A stretch of 22,532 bases of DNA from Gemmatimonadota bacterium (GCA_029862935.1 JAOTWK010000018.1:1-22532), one strand, 5' to 3'; counted from the first letter of the stretch, positions 5,893 through 12,992 are shown. The notes: generated by a model not told the origin, from the letters alone. Numbers and translations: made by a program.

Positions 5893-7854
5893 TTACCGCG
5901 GCTCGACCAACATGTAGCCCACCATCTCGAGGTGCAGCGCGGAGCAGAACTCGGTGCAGTAGTACGGGTAGACCCCGGGCTCGTCCGCGACGAACGAGAC
6001 CGTCTGCGACTCACCGGGCTCGAGACTCAGGTTGATGTTGTACTTGGCAATGCCGAAGCCATGCGTCGCGTCACGGATCTGATTCTCGATGCTCGTGATG
6101 TGCACCGTGACCTGATCACCCTCGCGCACCCGGATGTACTCGGGATTGAAGTGACTCCGCATCGCCGTCATGTAGACATCCACCTGGTTCCCGCGGCGCT
6201 CGGTCCGCTCCTGACCGGCCAGCACCTTGTCGTCCGAGCCACTCATGGTGGCCGGCGAGTACCCAACCTCCGGGTAGTAGAGCTGCGGCTGGAGTTTGTC
6301 GGCCTTGATGATCTGGGCGTAATGTGGCTCACCGATCCCGATCGGCATGTCGTAGAGCAACTCCATTTCCTGCCCCTCGATGTCGATCAACTGGAAGTTC
6401 TGGGGATGGAGCGGGCCAACCTCATTGAAGCGGTCGATCGACCACTTGTTCATCGCCACGAGGTACTTCCCGTCCGGCGATTTGGTGTCGCCCTCGGCCG
6501 TGGCGAGATGTCCAACATTGTAGTGCACGTCGATCTTGTCGACGACCTGGAGTGGGTCGAGGCTCCACTTCGTGACCTGCGTCTCGAGGAAGATGCTCGT
6601 GTAGGCATTCCCCTGACCATCGAACTGCGTGTGCAGCGGCCCCAACCCCACTTCGAGCTGCCCGTCGATCGTGGAAGCGAAGTCCAGGATCGGGACACCA
6701 TACGCGTCGGTGCCGGCGAATTCATTGTTCTCAATGAGTGTGCGGATCTTGTCCCAGGAGTAGACAGTGACGTTCGGATCGAGTTTGCCGGACACGATGA
6801 TGAACCGCCCGTCCGGGGTCACATCGGCACCGTGTGGGCTCTTGGGCTCCGGAACGAGATAGAGGATGCCCTCTTGGACGGCGGTCTCGATCGGGATAAC
6901 ACGGTTGCCACGCGCCATCCGCGTCTTGCCACGCGTCGCAGCGACTTGCGCGGCCTTCTGCCAGTTGATGACGTGCATGTAGTCCATGTCGTTTTGCGAG
7001 GCACCAGCCTCGAAGGCGGGCTTGCCGTCTTCGATGCCGCCTGTGGCCATCTCGGTGTTGAACGAGTTGAGGAACGCCCACCCGAACGATGGTCCCTTAC
7101 CGGCGTCCGAGAGATCGTGCCAGTATGGGGGAAGCTCGATCGAGAACGACGCGGCCTCGTCGATCCGCCCGCGTGTGCGATCGAACTTCCAGAGCGTCAC
7201 CAGGCCACGGTAGTCCTCTTCGTACCGATCGACGTCGGCATACTCGGTCCACAACGGGATCGCGTACTGCGCGGCCTCGATGACGTACTCCGTGTTGGGC
7301 GTCACGAACGCACCGCCGTGGTTCGTGCCCATATTCTCGTTCGTCACGATCTGCTTGGTCTCGAAATCCCGGAGATCGATGACGGCGATGCGCGGATTGG
7401 CCTTGTCGTTGATGAACAGGAACTGGCCGTCGTAGTCGGCGTCGGTCTCGGAGAGCGCCGGGTGGTGCGTGTCACCCCACGTGATGTCATGGCCAGCCAT
7501 CTTGCCGCTTTCCATGAGTTCCTTGTGCTCTTCGGCGCCGTACCCAAAGCCCTGCCACGGTTCGGGAGTGAACGCGGCAATGACCTTGAGGAGCCGCATC
7601 GACGGCACGCCGATCACCATGACCTGCCCCGAGTGCCCCCCGGAGCCGAACATCAGGTATTCATCCAGCTTCCCGGTCGGCTGATACGTCTTGACCGCGG
7701 CCATGACGTCTGCGTCGGAGAGGCCTCGCTGTCGCGCGACGGCCCCGATGTCGGCACTGCCGGCACCACCGGCACACGACCCCAATCCCGCGGTCGCTAC
7801 CAGCGCCGCCGCCGCCGCAATCCCTAAACCCCAGACAAACTTAGAGTTACGCAT
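5893..7854 (-). CDS. nosZ: Nitrous oxide reductase NosZ, clade II (Sec type)
   Basis: This gene reduces N2O to N2 in the periplasm. The 653-residue protein has a Sec-type signal (hydrophobic run about 7-23), not a twin-arginine one, ending in LGSC so that Cys27 could be lipidated. A seven-bladed propeller follows, holding all seven CuZ histidines: His130-His131 (DTHHP), His179 (NHGG), His341 (SPHG), His408 (GPLHT), His449 (VGHL) and His511 (GEPHY). The C-terminal cupredoxin domain carries CuA: His598, then Cys633-x3-Cys637-x3-His641-x2-Met644. The position between the CuA cysteines that is Trp in Pseudomonas NosZ is Glu635 here, as in cytochrome oxidase CuA. AGGGGAG lies about six bases before the ATG. 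It is first in its transcription unit and divergent from an Rrf2 regulator. Confidence 0.98.
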   Translation of the reverse strand: MRNSKFVWGLGIAAAAALVATAGLGSCAGGAGSADIGAVARQRGLSDADVMAAVKTYQPTGKLDEYLMFGSGGHSGQVMVIGVPSMRLLKVIAAFTPEPWQGFGYGAEEHKELMESGKMAGHDITWGDTHHPALSETDADYDGQFLFINDKANPRIAVIDLRDFETKQIVTNENMGTNHGGAFVTPNTEYVIEAAQYAIPLWTEYADVDRYEEDYRGLVTLWKFDRTRGRIDEAASFSIELPPYWHDLSDAGKGPSFGWAFLNSFNTEMATGGIEDGKPAFEAGASQNDMDYMHVINWQKAAQVAATRGKTRMARGNRVIPIETAVQEGILYLVPEPKSPHGADVTPDGRFIIVSGKLDPNVTVYSWDKIRTLIENNEFAGTDAYGVPILDFASTIDGQLEVGLGPLHTQFDGQGNAYTSIFLETQVTKWSLDPLQVVDKIDVHYNVGHLATAEGDTKSPDGKYLVAMNKWSIDRFNEVGPLHPQNFQLIDIEGQEMELLYDMPIGIGEPHYAQIIKADKLQPQLYYPEVGYSPATMSGSDDKVLAGQERTERRGNQVDVYMTAMRSHFNPEYIRVREGDQVTVHITSIENQIRDATHGFGIAKYNINLSLEPGESQTVSFVADEPGVYPYYCTEFCSALHLEMVGYMLVEPR

Positions 7855-7906
7855 TTTTCGCTCCCCTTTGGATCTTGTTGTTAGCGCCTTGCACGAATTG
7901 ACTAAA

Positions 7907-7937
7907 CTATATTATCATGATGTTGTCATCAATATAG
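7907..7937. promoter_or_regulatory. Shared nosZ/rrf2 promoter-operator region
   Basis: The AT-rich stretch in an otherwise GC-rich gap contains a 7-bp inverted repeat, CTATATT (7907-7913) and AATATAG (7931-7937). Nested inside is TGATG-TTGT-CATCA (7918-7931). Candidate -10-like elements for both directions overlap it: TATATT at 7908-7913 for the regulator, and TATAGT (complement of 7906-7911) with TTGATG 15 bases further upstream for nosZ. A binding site for the adjacent Rrf2 protein is the natural reading, but it is not proven. Confidence 0.55.
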
Positions 7938-7982
7938 AGACTGTCTTTGTCACTGCAAGGGGCAACTCAAGGGTTCACCAAG

Positions 7983-8399
7983 GTGCTTTCCGGGACAGCG
8001 CAATACGCCCTCCGAGCCGTGGTGCAGCTGGCGCGCGGCTATCCAGGCGCGCCGATGCGAGCCGACGATCTCGCGACTGCGGTCAACGTGCCTCGCAACT
8101 ACCTCAGCAAGATCCTTCACCAACTCGTGCGGGCCGGTGTCCTGTCGTCCTCGCGAGGCAAGCACGGTGGTTTCACCCTGTCGGTCCCGCCACACGAGAT
8201 CGCCATGCTGGATGTCGTTTCGCCGTTTGACGACGTCGGCGCGCAGCGGAGTTGCCTGTTCGGGCGCCTGGAATGCAGCGACGAGGATCCCTGCCCCGCA
8301 CATGACCGCTGGCGCGCCACCGCAGAGCAGCTGTCGACGTTCTTTCGGGAGACCACAATCGCCGACGTCTTGAGCGACGGCACAGGCACCGCGCCATAG
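7983..8399 (+). CDS. Rrf2-family Fe-S transcriptional regulator
   Basis: The GTG at 7983 is preferred because it gives the standard family start (V/M-LSGTAQYALRAVVQLA), with AAGGG about ten bases upstream. A TTG at 7947 would add 12 residues. The 138-residue protein has the Rrf2 winged helix (recognition region about 26-50, wing SRGKHGGF at 57-64) and three cysteines, Cys91-x6-Cys98-x5-Cys104, in the loop that holds an Fe-S cluster in NsrR, IscR and RsrR. NsrR members sense NO; IscR senses cluster status. Divergent placement against nosZ makes a nitrogen-oxide- or oxygen-responsive regulator of the nos genes likely, and autoregulation probable. Whether it is a true NsrR cannot be decided from sequence alone. 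Confidence 0.88.
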   Translation: MLSGTAQYALRAVVQLARGYPGAPMRADDLATAVNVPRNYLSKILHQLVRAGVLSSSRGKHGGFTLSVPPHEIAMLDVVSPFDDVGAQRSCLFGRLECSDEDPCPAHDRWRATAEQLSTFFRETTIADVLSDGTGTAP

Positions 8400-8476
8400 C
8401 AGCGCATTTGACCGGACACCTCGCGTCTCTCCCTCACGCATCGCCTTCGCTCACCACTGGTCGTTCCACCTCGATC

Positions 8477-8487
8477 CCCTTAGCTTA
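8477..8487 (+). promoter_or_regulatory. Candidate -10-like element upstream of 8573 gene
   Basis: CCCTTAGCTT resembles the CGCTTAGATTC copies found before the ClC and response-regulator genes. It sits 86 bases before the ATG at 8573, inside a 173-base gap (8400-8572) where no clear terminator for the Rrf2 gene was seen. Identification is by eye only. Confidence 0.3.
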
Positions 8488-8572
8488 GCGCAGCCTGTTC
8501 CCCCTGTGCGGGCAGCACTCCTCGAGGTGGAGTCCAGTTATCACCACTCAGCGCGATGCCGGAGGTCTATCG

Positions 8573-9274
8573 ATGCGTCCGTTTACTCTTGGGATTACGA
8601 CCCTCGTTCAGGGTATCTACACGCTGCTGTTCGTCGTCGTGCTGTTCGACGTCGCTTCACCGACCTTCAACCTGAACGGGATCGAGGGGTGGACGGGTAT
8701 GGAGCTGACGATCGCGATCATCGTCGCGTTTGTCGCCTCCGTGGCGCTCGGCGTCGTCATGCACACGATCTCGCGGGCCGCGTTCCACAGTCTGAAGCGG
8801 GCGTGGTCGCTCAAGGTGCTCACGAGCGCAACGGTGCGGCGCCGTTTCGCCGAGCTGGGCACCATCGATGGGTTTCCGGGTGGCCCGGATTACAGCGTGG
8901 TACTCGACGTCACAACACCGAAGCGCGAGCTGGTGGCGGGTGCGTTCACCCATTCCATCGAGTACCGGCTCATGACACGCGCTACGGGGGTGTATCGCAC
9001 GATCCAGGTGTACCGTGAGCAATACCGCCTCGCGCGTGGATTCATCATTCCGTCGGCGGCGTTTGCCGTCATACTTCCCCTGTGGCAGCCGGTTGCCGCG
9101 CTCGACGGCGCGGGGTTCATCGGCCCCTTCCCCATCATCCGCACGCAGCTCTTCCTGTTGAGCATTCTCGCGGCAGCCGTCTGCTTCGTGGCCTTTCGCG
9201 AACGGTCCTATCGCTACGCCGCGGCGAAGATCCTCGCCTTCGTGACGATGGAGGCCGAGCGTCAGAAGGGGTAA
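8573..9274 (+). CDS. Unrecognised membrane protein, about four spans
   Basis: I do not recognise this family. GGAGGT lies seven bases before the ATG, so the start is well supported. The 233-residue protein has two N-terminal spans (about 8-29 and 45-67), a central hydrophilic region of about 100 residues, and two C-terminal spans (about 160-180 and 193-212). The central part contains SIEYRLMTRATGVYRTIQVYREQYR, rich in Arg and Tyr and probably cytoplasmic, and a FHSLKRAW segment just after the second span. It stands 67 bases before a pair of pilin genes in the same direction. No pilus-assembly motif (no Walker box, no PilC-like repeat) can be seen, so a link to the pilins is only positional. 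Confidence 0.75.
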   Translation: MRPFTLGITTLVQGIYTLLFVVVLFDVASPTFNLNGIEGWTGMELTIAIIVAFVASVALGVVMHTISRAAFHSLKRAWSLKVLTSATVRRRFAELGTIDGFPGGPDYSVVLDVTTPKRELVAGAFTHSIEYRLMTRATGVYRTIQVYREQYRLARGFIIPSAAFAVILPLWQPVAALDGAGFIGPFPIIRTQLFLLSILAAAVCFVAFRERSYRYAAAKILAFVTMEAERQKG

Positions 9275-9296
9275 CGCGCGCCTTCTGCCGCGAGTT

Positions 9297-9311
9297 GTGT
9301 CGGCCCGACAC
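9297..9311. promoter_or_regulatory. 15-bp near-palindrome upstream of first pilin
   Basis: GTGTCGG-C-CCGACAC is a perfect 7-bp inverted repeat around one base, 30 bases before the pilin ATG and 22 bases after the upstream stop. It could be a dyad operator or, folded as a 5-bp stem with a 5-base loop, a weak terminator. Confidence 0.4.
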
Positions 9312-9341
9312 CCAAACCAGGATCGGGCTGCGAGGAGTCGT

Positions 9342-9725
9342 ATGAATCGCATCTGGAGCAGAGGCTTCACTTTGATCGAGCTGTTGATCGTCGTGGTGAT
9401 CATCGGCATTCTCGCGGCAATCGCCATCCCGAAGTTCGCGTCGAGCAAGGAGAAGGCGATGCTGACCGCGATGAAAGCCGATTTGCGAAACCTCGCGACC
9501 ATGCAAGAGAGTTACTCCATTGAGTTCAGTAGCTATACAACGAGCTTCCCCGCCACCCTCTACACGGTGACGGCCGGGGTTACGGTACCCTCCATCTCGC
9601 TCACGGCTGACGGTTGGACCGCCTCGGTGGGCCATACGATTTCATCCAAGACCTGCGCGATATTTTCCGGGACCACCCCCCTCGCACCGGCGGTAGACGA
9701 GGGCGTGCCGAGATGCACACCGTGA
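9342..9725 (+). CDS. Type IV pilin-like protein, copy 1
   Basis: GAGGAG directly upstream fixes the ATG at 9342 (127 residues). A short basic leader of eight residues ends in Gly8. It is followed by the prepilin peptidase site and the N-methylated helix FTLIELLIVVVIIGILAAIAIP, with Glu at mature position 5, so this is a classical type IVa-like prepilin. The globular part has an Ala/Lys-rich helix (KEKAMLTAMKADLRNLA), then SYTTSFPATLY strands, and ends with Cys105 and Cys125, which probably form the D-region disulfide. It is followed at 9830 by a close paralogue with the same length and Cys spacing. It may form the major subunit of a pilus or pseudopilus; no assembly genes lie in this window. 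Confidence 0.9.
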   Translation: MNRIWSRGFTLIELLIVVVIIGILAAIAIPKFASSKEKAMLTAMKADLRNLATMQESYSIEFSSYTTSFPATLYTVTAGVTVPSISLTADGWTASVGHTISSKTCAIFSGTTPLAPAVDEGVPRCTP

Positions 9726-9760
9726 GGTAGTGAGCCCCAGGGCGCTCAGCTTCACCCCCT

Positions 9761-9782
9761 TCCGTCGCCGCGTGGCGACGGA
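9761..9782 (+). terminator. Hairpin between the two pilin genes
   Basis: A perfect 9-bp stem (TCCGTCGCC / GGCGACGGA) with loop GCGT is followed by an A/T-rich ACTTTAT rather than a run of T. It is immediately followed by GGATA-CTT-TATCC (9780-9792), a second small dyad containing a TACTTT -10-like hexamer 41 bases before the next start. Termination or attenuation plus a separate promoter for copy 2 is plausible. Confidence 0.55.
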
Positions 9783-9829
9783 TACTTTATCCCTCCCCGC
9801 AGATGCCAGACCTCCGGCGGAGGTGTCGT

Positions 9830-10240
9830 ATGTGTGCTCCCCAGAACCGCGGGTTCACCCTCATCGAGGTTGTGATCGTGATGGCGGTCGTCGGCCTCCT
9901 CGCGGCGCTTGCCATCCCCAGGTTCGCTGCGAGCAAGGAGAAGGCGCTCCTGACCTCGATGAAATCCGATCTTCGCAACCTGGCCACGCAAGAGGAAGCC
10001 TATTCGATCCAGCACAACGCCTATACCACGAGCTTGCCAGCGACTCTGTATACCGTGTCGCCTGGCGTTACCGGCCCCGCGATCACGCTCACGGGCGACG
10101 GCTGGACGGCTGTCCTCGGTCACACGGCCACGTCAAAGACCTGCGCGATCTTCGCCGGAACGACGCCGCTGGCGCCCGCCGTGGACGAGTCCGTTCCGAT
10201 GTGCACGAGTGGTGAAGGAGGGGTACCCGCGGACTACTGA
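9830..10240 (+). CDS. Type IV pilin-like protein, copy 2
   Basis: The ATG at 9830 has GGAGGTG about five bases upstream and gives a 136-residue prepilin with an eight-residue leader ending in Gly8. The methylation helix is FTLIEVVIVMAVVGLLAALAIP (Glu at mature position 5). It aligns with copy 1 over 127 residues without a gap, with about 87 identical positions by hand count, including Cys105, Cys125 and the TSKTCAIF and TTPLAPAVDE blocks. It differs by a Gly-rich nine-residue C-terminal extension and an extra Cys2 in the leader, which is removed on processing. Tandem duplication is the simplest origin. The two may be alternative subunits or a major/minor pair. Its stop is 20 bases from the convergent fusion gene. 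Confidence 0.9.
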   Translation: MCAPQNRGFTLIEVVIVMAVVGLLAALAIPRFAASKEKALLTSMKSDLRNLATQEEAYSIQHNAYTTSLPATLYTVSPGVTGPAITLTGDGWTAVLGHTATSKTCAIFAGTTPLAPAVDESVPMCTSGEGGVPADY

Positions 10241-10260
10241 CCACTGACGACCGCCACCGC

Positions 10261-12210
10261 TCAGGGCGGGGCCAACCTTGCGAACCGCCGTGCCGATCCG
10301 GGAAAGTCGACACCCATGGCGAATCCCGCCGCCAGTCCGAACCCTGTCGCGCCCAGGATCACGCTGAGATCCCACCACGGTGAGAACCCGGGTGCCCTCC
10401 CTGACGGGATAGCCGTGAGGGCAGCTCCTGCGACGAAGGAGAGAATCGCGAGCCACTGGTAGATCCTGAGGCCCCCAACCAGCAATGTTTGTGGCTCGCC
10501 CCGGTAGGACTCCTCCACAAAGCGCGCCACACCTGCGAGCACGAGATACACACCGGCAATGAGCGAGAACGCCGCGCCTAGCCACCAGAGACGCAGTAAT
10601 AGCAGACCGATCACCACGTTCCCAAGCATCGAATACACTGGCGTGGGGTGAAGCGGTACGTTCTCCAATCCACCGAGTGTCACCACTCGCGACTTCCCGC
10701 ACCAGTAGCGAATGCCCACGGTTGCGGATGTCGGATATCCATGGCAGCACCCCTGCACCAGACACCGCATGCGGCCGATGGCTTGCACCCAAGGGGCCTC
10801 CAATGCAATCACCGCCAGGAGCATCATCGCGTTGCCGCCCAGCGCACCGGCAACGAGCGCTCCAGCGATCCCGCCGAGGACGCTACCGTAGTAGCCGAAC
10901 GGCCGAGAGAGCTTGGGCGAGCCTTCCAATTTTTGCGCCCACAGTCCCGCCCCGATCAGCCCGGCGAAATGCACGAACACGAGTTGCCAGAACACCGACG
11001 CTCCAGCCAGTGTCGCGGCAATCGCAAATCCCACGGCACCACCCAGCGCCGCATAGACGCCGTGATTGATGAGCCGTACGCCATCAACGCGCCACTCGCG
11101 CCACGAGTTGGCAACGCGTTCGGCAACCCGACGTAGCCCCGCCCACACGGTGCGGTAGCGCCGCAGAACGAGATAGACCGCGACCGCAGCAATGATGTCC
11201 GCAAGCGCATGCATCCCGGTCGTCAAGCAGCTCACGGTGATCAGGATTGCCCAGCTCCAGGCCGCGACGGCAACGCGCGAGGACCGGCTGGCCCATGCTT
11301 CGGCCGCAATGAGACTCCAGATCACGTGGAACGCAGGGAACGCGGCCACGGTATGCGACATTGCGCGCTCGAAGACAAGCATGTGTCCGAGCACCGACTG
11401 TGGCTCAAAGGCGCGAGGAGGAGCGATAACGGGCACCGTGAGATAGATCAGCGTCACGACCGCTGTCGCGATCAAGCCTGTCACCGCCAAGTGACGAAGT
11501 GCCCTACGCGTATGCGCGGCGAACAGTGCGCCGATTACAAGCACGTACACGCTGCCGTAGATCGCCTCCGTCCACTGAAGTACCGGCCAGCTCCGCTCGA
11601 ACGGCAAATACGCCTCGATCGCGTCCTGGGGGACTCCCAGCCGGAACACAGCCTCGAATGCGGCCGACCACGGTAAGAGGACCAATACGAAGACGGACAG
11701 CCGGTCCCACCCTGTTGGCCCCTCACTCGATGCCGGCGGCAGAGCGATCAGCGGTCTCTGAACCACATCTCCTCCAAACCGCCGTCGCAGCTCTTGTCGC
11801 TCATGTCCCAGGGCAAGCGCCGCGCAACCCAGCGCCACGGCGGGGGTCACGAGCCAGATAGCGCTCGGTGATTCGAACCACGTGGCGGCGCCGAGACACA
11901 GCAACACAAAACCCACGTAGATCGGGTGCGACGTATACCGGTACACGCCCCGGGTCACGTACACGGGTGGTGGGTAGGGGCTCATCGGGAGCCCATGCCC
12001 GTACGCCCAAAGCGCTCCTACCCCACCCAGCATTAGAAGCACTCCGATCGCCGCCACGGCAGCCCCGGCCCACGGATACGGAAGCACCGGCAGTGGAACG
12101 ACGTTCTCGGTAAGTGCCGCCCACGCCACCAGCAGCACCGGAATCCCCAGCACAAAGAGAACGCCGTATAGCAGCTTGCCGAGCGCCGGAGGTGCCTTGT
12201 TCGTCACCAT
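10261..12210 (-). CDS. Three-module lipid enzyme: ICMT-like, PAP2, Lgt-like
   Basis: The ATG at 12210 overlaps the upstream stop by seven bases (ATGGTGA). The 649-residue membrane protein reads as three enzymes in one chain. Residues about 1-160 resemble isoprenylcysteine carboxyl methyltransferase/NnrU-type methyltransferases (YVTRGVYRYTSHPIYVG at 84-100, HERQELRRRFG at 136-146). Residues about 170-350 are a PAP2 domain of the inositol-phosphorylceramide-synthase type, with His286, FPAFH (His295) and GMHALAD (His334, Asp338). Residues about 380-600 are prolipoprotein diacylglyceryl transferase-like: IGRMRCLVQGCCHG (478-491), LHPTPVY (520-526), ARFVEESYRGE (562-572) and an IYQWLAIL helix. The canonical HGGL of Lgt appears as HFAGL. 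A housekeeping Lgt is much shorter, so this is probably a specialised lipid-transfer or remodelling enzyme. The reaction is unknown. Confidence 0.85.
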   Translation of the reverse strand: MVTNKAPPALGKLLYGVLFVLGIPVLLVAWAALTENVVPLPVLPYPWAGAAVAAIGVLLMLGGVGALWAYGHGLPMSPYPPPVYVTRGVYRYTSHPIYVGFVLLCLGAATWFESPSAIWLVTPAVALGCAALALGHERQELRRRFGGDVVQRPLIALPPASSEGPTGWDRLSVFVLVLLPWSAAFEAVFRLGVPQDAIEAYLPFERSWPVLQWTEAIYGSVYVLVIGALFAAHTRRALRHLAVTGLIATAVVTLIYLTVPVIAPPRAFEPQSVLGHMLVFERAMSHTVAAFPAFHVIWSLIAAEAWASRSSRVAVAAWSWAILITVSCLTTGMHALADIIAAVAVYLVLRRYRTVWAGLRRVAERVANSWREWRVDGVRLINHGVYAALGGAVGFAIAATLAGASVFWQLVFVHFAGLIGAGLWAQKLEGSPKLSRPFGYYGSVLGGIAGALVAGALGGNAMMLLAVIALEAPWVQAIGRMRCLVQGCCHGYPTSATVGIRYWCGKSRVVTLGGLENVPLHPTPVYSMLGNVVIGLLLLRLWWLGAAFSLIAGVYLVLAGVARFVEESYRGEPQTLLVGGLRIYQWLAILSFVAGAALTAIPSGRAPGFSPWWDLSVILGATGFGLAAGFAMGVDFPGSARRFARLAPP

Positions 12211-12992
12211 TCGACCGCCTCGTGCAACGCCCATCCCGTACTGATTCCGCTGGGCCTCACGAGTGTTCCGCGCGCAAGCCACTTGGATTCGTGTGCCTTG
12301 CGCCAACGCGGGATCGACGCCGCCGCGACCCATAGCGACCGCAACGCCGTATTGGCCAATCGGCCGGAGCGGAGCTCGCACCCTCCTTCGATGTTCAGCT
12401 CCGCATTGGCGTGGGACAGTGCGACATGGTGCGGGGTGATCTCGGCACCCTGCCACTCCACACCGTTCAGGAAGGCCCAGGTGCGCGACAGCCCTCCGCC
12501 CCACTTGATCCAAACGAGAGCGTCATCCGATGAGTGAAAGCGCCCCCACGTGAGCTCGTTGAATGGCAGTCTCCACGGCTTCACGGTCATCGTGAGATGC
12601 TCGACGTAGCCACTGCCACGGATCGAACGGCCATCCATGACGACCGTCGCAACCGAACTCGGACTCACGCAGCGCCAGTGCACGCTCCCGTCAGGCGTGT
12701 CGAGGAGCGTCCGCTCCATGCCTCGAGTGCTCCGCTTCCAGCTTCCGGAGGCCTGCAGGCGACGACTCGTCCACTGGACCCCTCCACCGTCGTCCTCTGT
12801 AGGCTCCGGCCCCGGCCGCAAGGTGTATCGCTCAGTTCGCTCGCCGTCCTTCGCTCTCACGAGGGCAGCGCCGTAGCGGAGCCTCGCGATGCCCCATTTG
12901 AGAGACGCCCAATAGAGCACTGCGGCATCACCCGCATCGGTCACACAGTCGAGGTACCACTTCGAAAGGCGGAACATTGCCGACCATTCCAT
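12204..12992 (-). CDS. CrtC/AttH lipocalin-like protein (tentative)
   Basis: The 262-residue frame starts at 12992; a second ATG at 12977 (MFRLSKWYLDCV) is an equally good start, and neither has a clear Shine-Dalgarno sequence. The product is soluble, Trp-rich and beta-strand-like, opening with SKWYLDCVTDAGDAAVLYWA and containing GSVHWRCVSPSSVATVVM and GSGYVEHLTMTVKPW. This layout recalls the double-lipocalin family that includes CrtC-type carotenoid hydratases, AttH and tocopherol-cyclase-like proteins, but I cannot confirm catalytic residues. It overlaps the next gene by seven bases, so it is translationally coupled to the ICMT-PAP2-Lgt fusion. A role in handling the hydrophobic substrate or product of that enzyme is a reasonable inference. 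No signal peptide is visible. Confidence 0.6.
   Translation of the reverse strand: MEWSAMFRLSKWYLDCVTDAGDAAVLYWASLKWGIARLRYGAALVRAKDGERTERYTLRPGPEPTEDDGGGVQWTSRRLQASGSWKRSTRGMERTLLDTPDGSVHWRCVSPSSVATVVMDGRSIRGSGYVEHLTMTVKPWRLPFNELTWGRFHSSDDALVWIKWGGGLSRTWAFLNGVEWQGAEITPHHVALSHANAELNIEGGCELRSGRLANTALRSLWVAAASIPRWRKAHESKWLARGTLVRPSGISTGWALHEAVEW

Noticed and set aside
5932..7827. A 631-codon open frame on the + strand across nosZ
   Set aside because: It is fully antisense to an unmistakable nosZ with all copper ligands, and its product is Arg/Asp/Val-rich with no motif: a GC-bias shadow.
7918..7931. FNR/NNR box in the nosZ-rrf2 gap
   Set aside because: The dyad has TGAT and ATCA separated by six bases rather than the four required in TTGAT-N4-ATCAA, and lacks the full outer bases, so a canonical FNR site is not supported.
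9730..10215. Second + strand frame over pilin copy 2
   Set aside because: It is out of frame with the prepilin signature and has no recognisable content.
12211..12513. N-terminal extension of the lipid-enzyme fusion to 12513
   Set aside because: The added 101 residues lie within the lipocalin-like gene in another frame and are Arg/Gly-rich; the ATG at 12210 directly precedes the membrane domain.
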